The notes beneath the pieces were generated by a model that made no database searches, was not told the DNA's origin, and saw only the letters and a program-made list of their open reading frames with translations. Shown piece by piece: positions 4,962 through 6,028 of a stretch of DNA of 6,028 nt. Each line of letters opens with the position of its first letter. The first letter of the stretch is position 1. The position numbers and the translations under genes are program-made. Origin of the DNA: an uncultured Paracoccaceae bacterium (GTDB lineage Bacteria; Pseudomonadota; Alphaproteobacteria; Rhodobacterales; Rhodobacteraceae); NCBI GenBank assembly GCA_937927885.1, contig CALEZJ010000571.1:1-6028 (forward strand), written 5' to 3'.

Positions 4962-5930
4962 ATGCGCTATGCCCGTCAGGAAGATCTGCAGAGACTGGCG
5001 CTGATGATGCAGGGCAGTGCCGACGGTATCTGCCTTGCCGATATCGAACGCGAATTCACGGTGTCGCGCCGCACCGCTGAACGGATGCGCGATGCTGTCC
5101 GCAATGCCTATCCGCAGATCGAGGAACTGGTCCAGGACGGGGGGCGCAAACACTGGCGCTTTCCGCCCGGATCGCTGGGGCGGATGATCGAGCCGACGCT
5201 GGATGAGCTGACGGCCGGTCACCGGGCAGCCGCGATTGCGCGGCGCGAGGGCGATCAGGGGACGGCAGAGGCGCTGGAGCGCCTGCTTGCCAAGGTGCGG
5301 GCCATGTTCCGCGCGGACCGAAGGCGCACCATCGCCGCCGATCTGGAAGCGCAACTGCTGGCGGATGGTGTCGCCTTCCGGCCCGGCCCGCGCGAAAGGA
5401 TCGCGCCGGAAATCCTGACGGCGCTGCGCGAAGCGATCCTGGCGGGGGTGATGATCTCGGTCGACCACCGCTCGCGCGAAACCGGCAGGCTGTCGCGCAA
5501 TGCGCGGCTTGGCCCGATTGCCATGCTGTTCGGGCAGGGGCGGCAATATCTGCTGGCCTGGAGCGAATACCAGCAGGCGCTGCGCCTGTATGCCCTGGCG
5601 GGATTCGAGCGGATTTCGCAGGAGGTGGACATCTATCTACGCCCGGCGGGCTTTGATTTGCAGGAATGGCTGGCTGAAAGCTTTGGCATCTGGCGCGAGC
5701 CGCCGCAGGATGTCGAGTGGCGGTTTCTGCCCGATGTCGCGGACGAGGCCGCCGAATACGTCTTTCACCCCGGGCAGCGGGTCGAGCGGCTGGCAGACGG
5801 CTCGCTGGTGGTGCGGTTTCGCGCGGGCGGGCGGCAGGAAATGGAATGGTATCTGGCCCGGTGGGGGAACAGGGTGGAGGTGCGGGTGGGGGACGGGACT
5901 GCGCAATCCCCGGACCGGCGCCCGGACTGA
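4962..5930 (+). CDS. WYL-domain transcriptional regulator with N-terminal helix-turn-helix
   Basis: A 322-residue protein with a DNA-binding winged helix-turn-helix at about 8-68; the LADIEREFTVSRRTAERM stretch (25-42) is the HTH core. A WYL domain spans about 130-225 (GPIAMLFGQGRQYLLAW, then LRLYALAGFERI), and a WCX-like C-terminal extension about 240-315. The signature tripeptide reads Gln195-Tyr196-Leu197, so the first Trp of WYL is replaced. WYL domains sense ligands, often nucleotides or nucleic acid, and switch DNA binding; the ligand here is unknown. I chose the ATG at 4962 because GGAGG (4953-4957) precedes it at a 4-base spacing. A TTG at 4908 would overlap the AAA stop by 4 bases and add 18 residues of low-complexity sequence. 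It lies 50 bases after the AAA gene and is probably in its operon. Likely roles are autoregulation and control of the divergent pair. Confidence 0.87.
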   Translation: MRYARQEDLQRLALMMQGSADGICLADIEREFTVSRRTAERMRDAVRNAYPQIEELVQDGGRKHWRFPPGSLGRMIEPTLDELTAGHRAAAIARREGDQGTAEALERLLAKVRAMFRADRRRTIAADLEAQLLADGVAFRPGPRERIAPEILTALREAILAGVMISVDHRSRETGRLSRNARLGPIAMLFGQGRQYLLAWSEYQQALRLYALAGFERISQEVDIYLRPAGFDLQEWLAESFGIWREPPQDVEWRFLPDVADEAAEYVFHPGQRVERLADGSLVVRFRAGGRQEMEWYLARWGNRVEVRVGDGTAQSPDRRPD

Positions 5931-6028
5931 CGGTGGGCGAGGGTGCGTTCAACAGGGGGGAGGACCTTGCGCGCCTTTGGTGATCGGTTGAATACTTTGT
6001 GGGGGAGGGGCGTTCCACCTTTGAAAAC

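Noticed and set aside
4083..5546. Open frame of 487 codons on the minus strand across the AAA-WYL junction
   Set aside because: Antisense to two well-supported genes and without recognisable motifs.
5931..6028. Possible terminator or promoter after the WYL gene
   Set aside because: No convincing hairpin with a U run and no well-spaced -35/-10 pair; the last 98 bases hold nothing I can support.

Overview
This window is a GC-rich stretch of ordinary bacterial chromosome, most likely from an alphaproteobacterium. The base composition, the NNC/NNG codon bias and the flavour of the proteins suggest Rhodobacterales, but this is inference because no rRNA or marker gene is present. It holds five protein-coding genes and one decayed transposase fragment. 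I saw no tRNA, rRNA or CRISPR array.

Left part (1-1619), minus strand. A partial alpha/beta hydrolase of the MhpC/BphD type runs off the left edge. Its leader carries a possible sigma-70 promoter and a dyad at the predicted transcription start. The roughly 420-base gap after it contains a short gapless relic of an IS3-family transposase OrfA. Then comes a small YqiA/YcfP-type esterase.

Middle (1657-2685), minus strand. A 342-residue protein of a conserved but poorly characterised family reads as macro-domain/PARG-like. It lies 37 bases upstream of the esterase gene, so the two probably form one operon. Its leader has overlapping, mutually exclusive hairpins that include the ribosome binding site.

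Right part (2908-5930), plus strand. A 667-residue tandem AAA ATPase is followed 50 bases later by a WYL-domain transcription regulator, probably co-transcribed. This pair is divergent from the macro-like/esterase pair across a 222-base region that is rich in inverted repeats, including a central interrupted dyad (2764-2796) that is a good operator candidate.

The most interesting reading is one co-regulated module: WYL sensor-regulator, AAA remodelling motor, ADP-ribose-type macro-like protein and small esterase. WYL regulators often accompany stress-response and defence genes. That the four genes act together is inferred from layout only and is not shown by the sequence.
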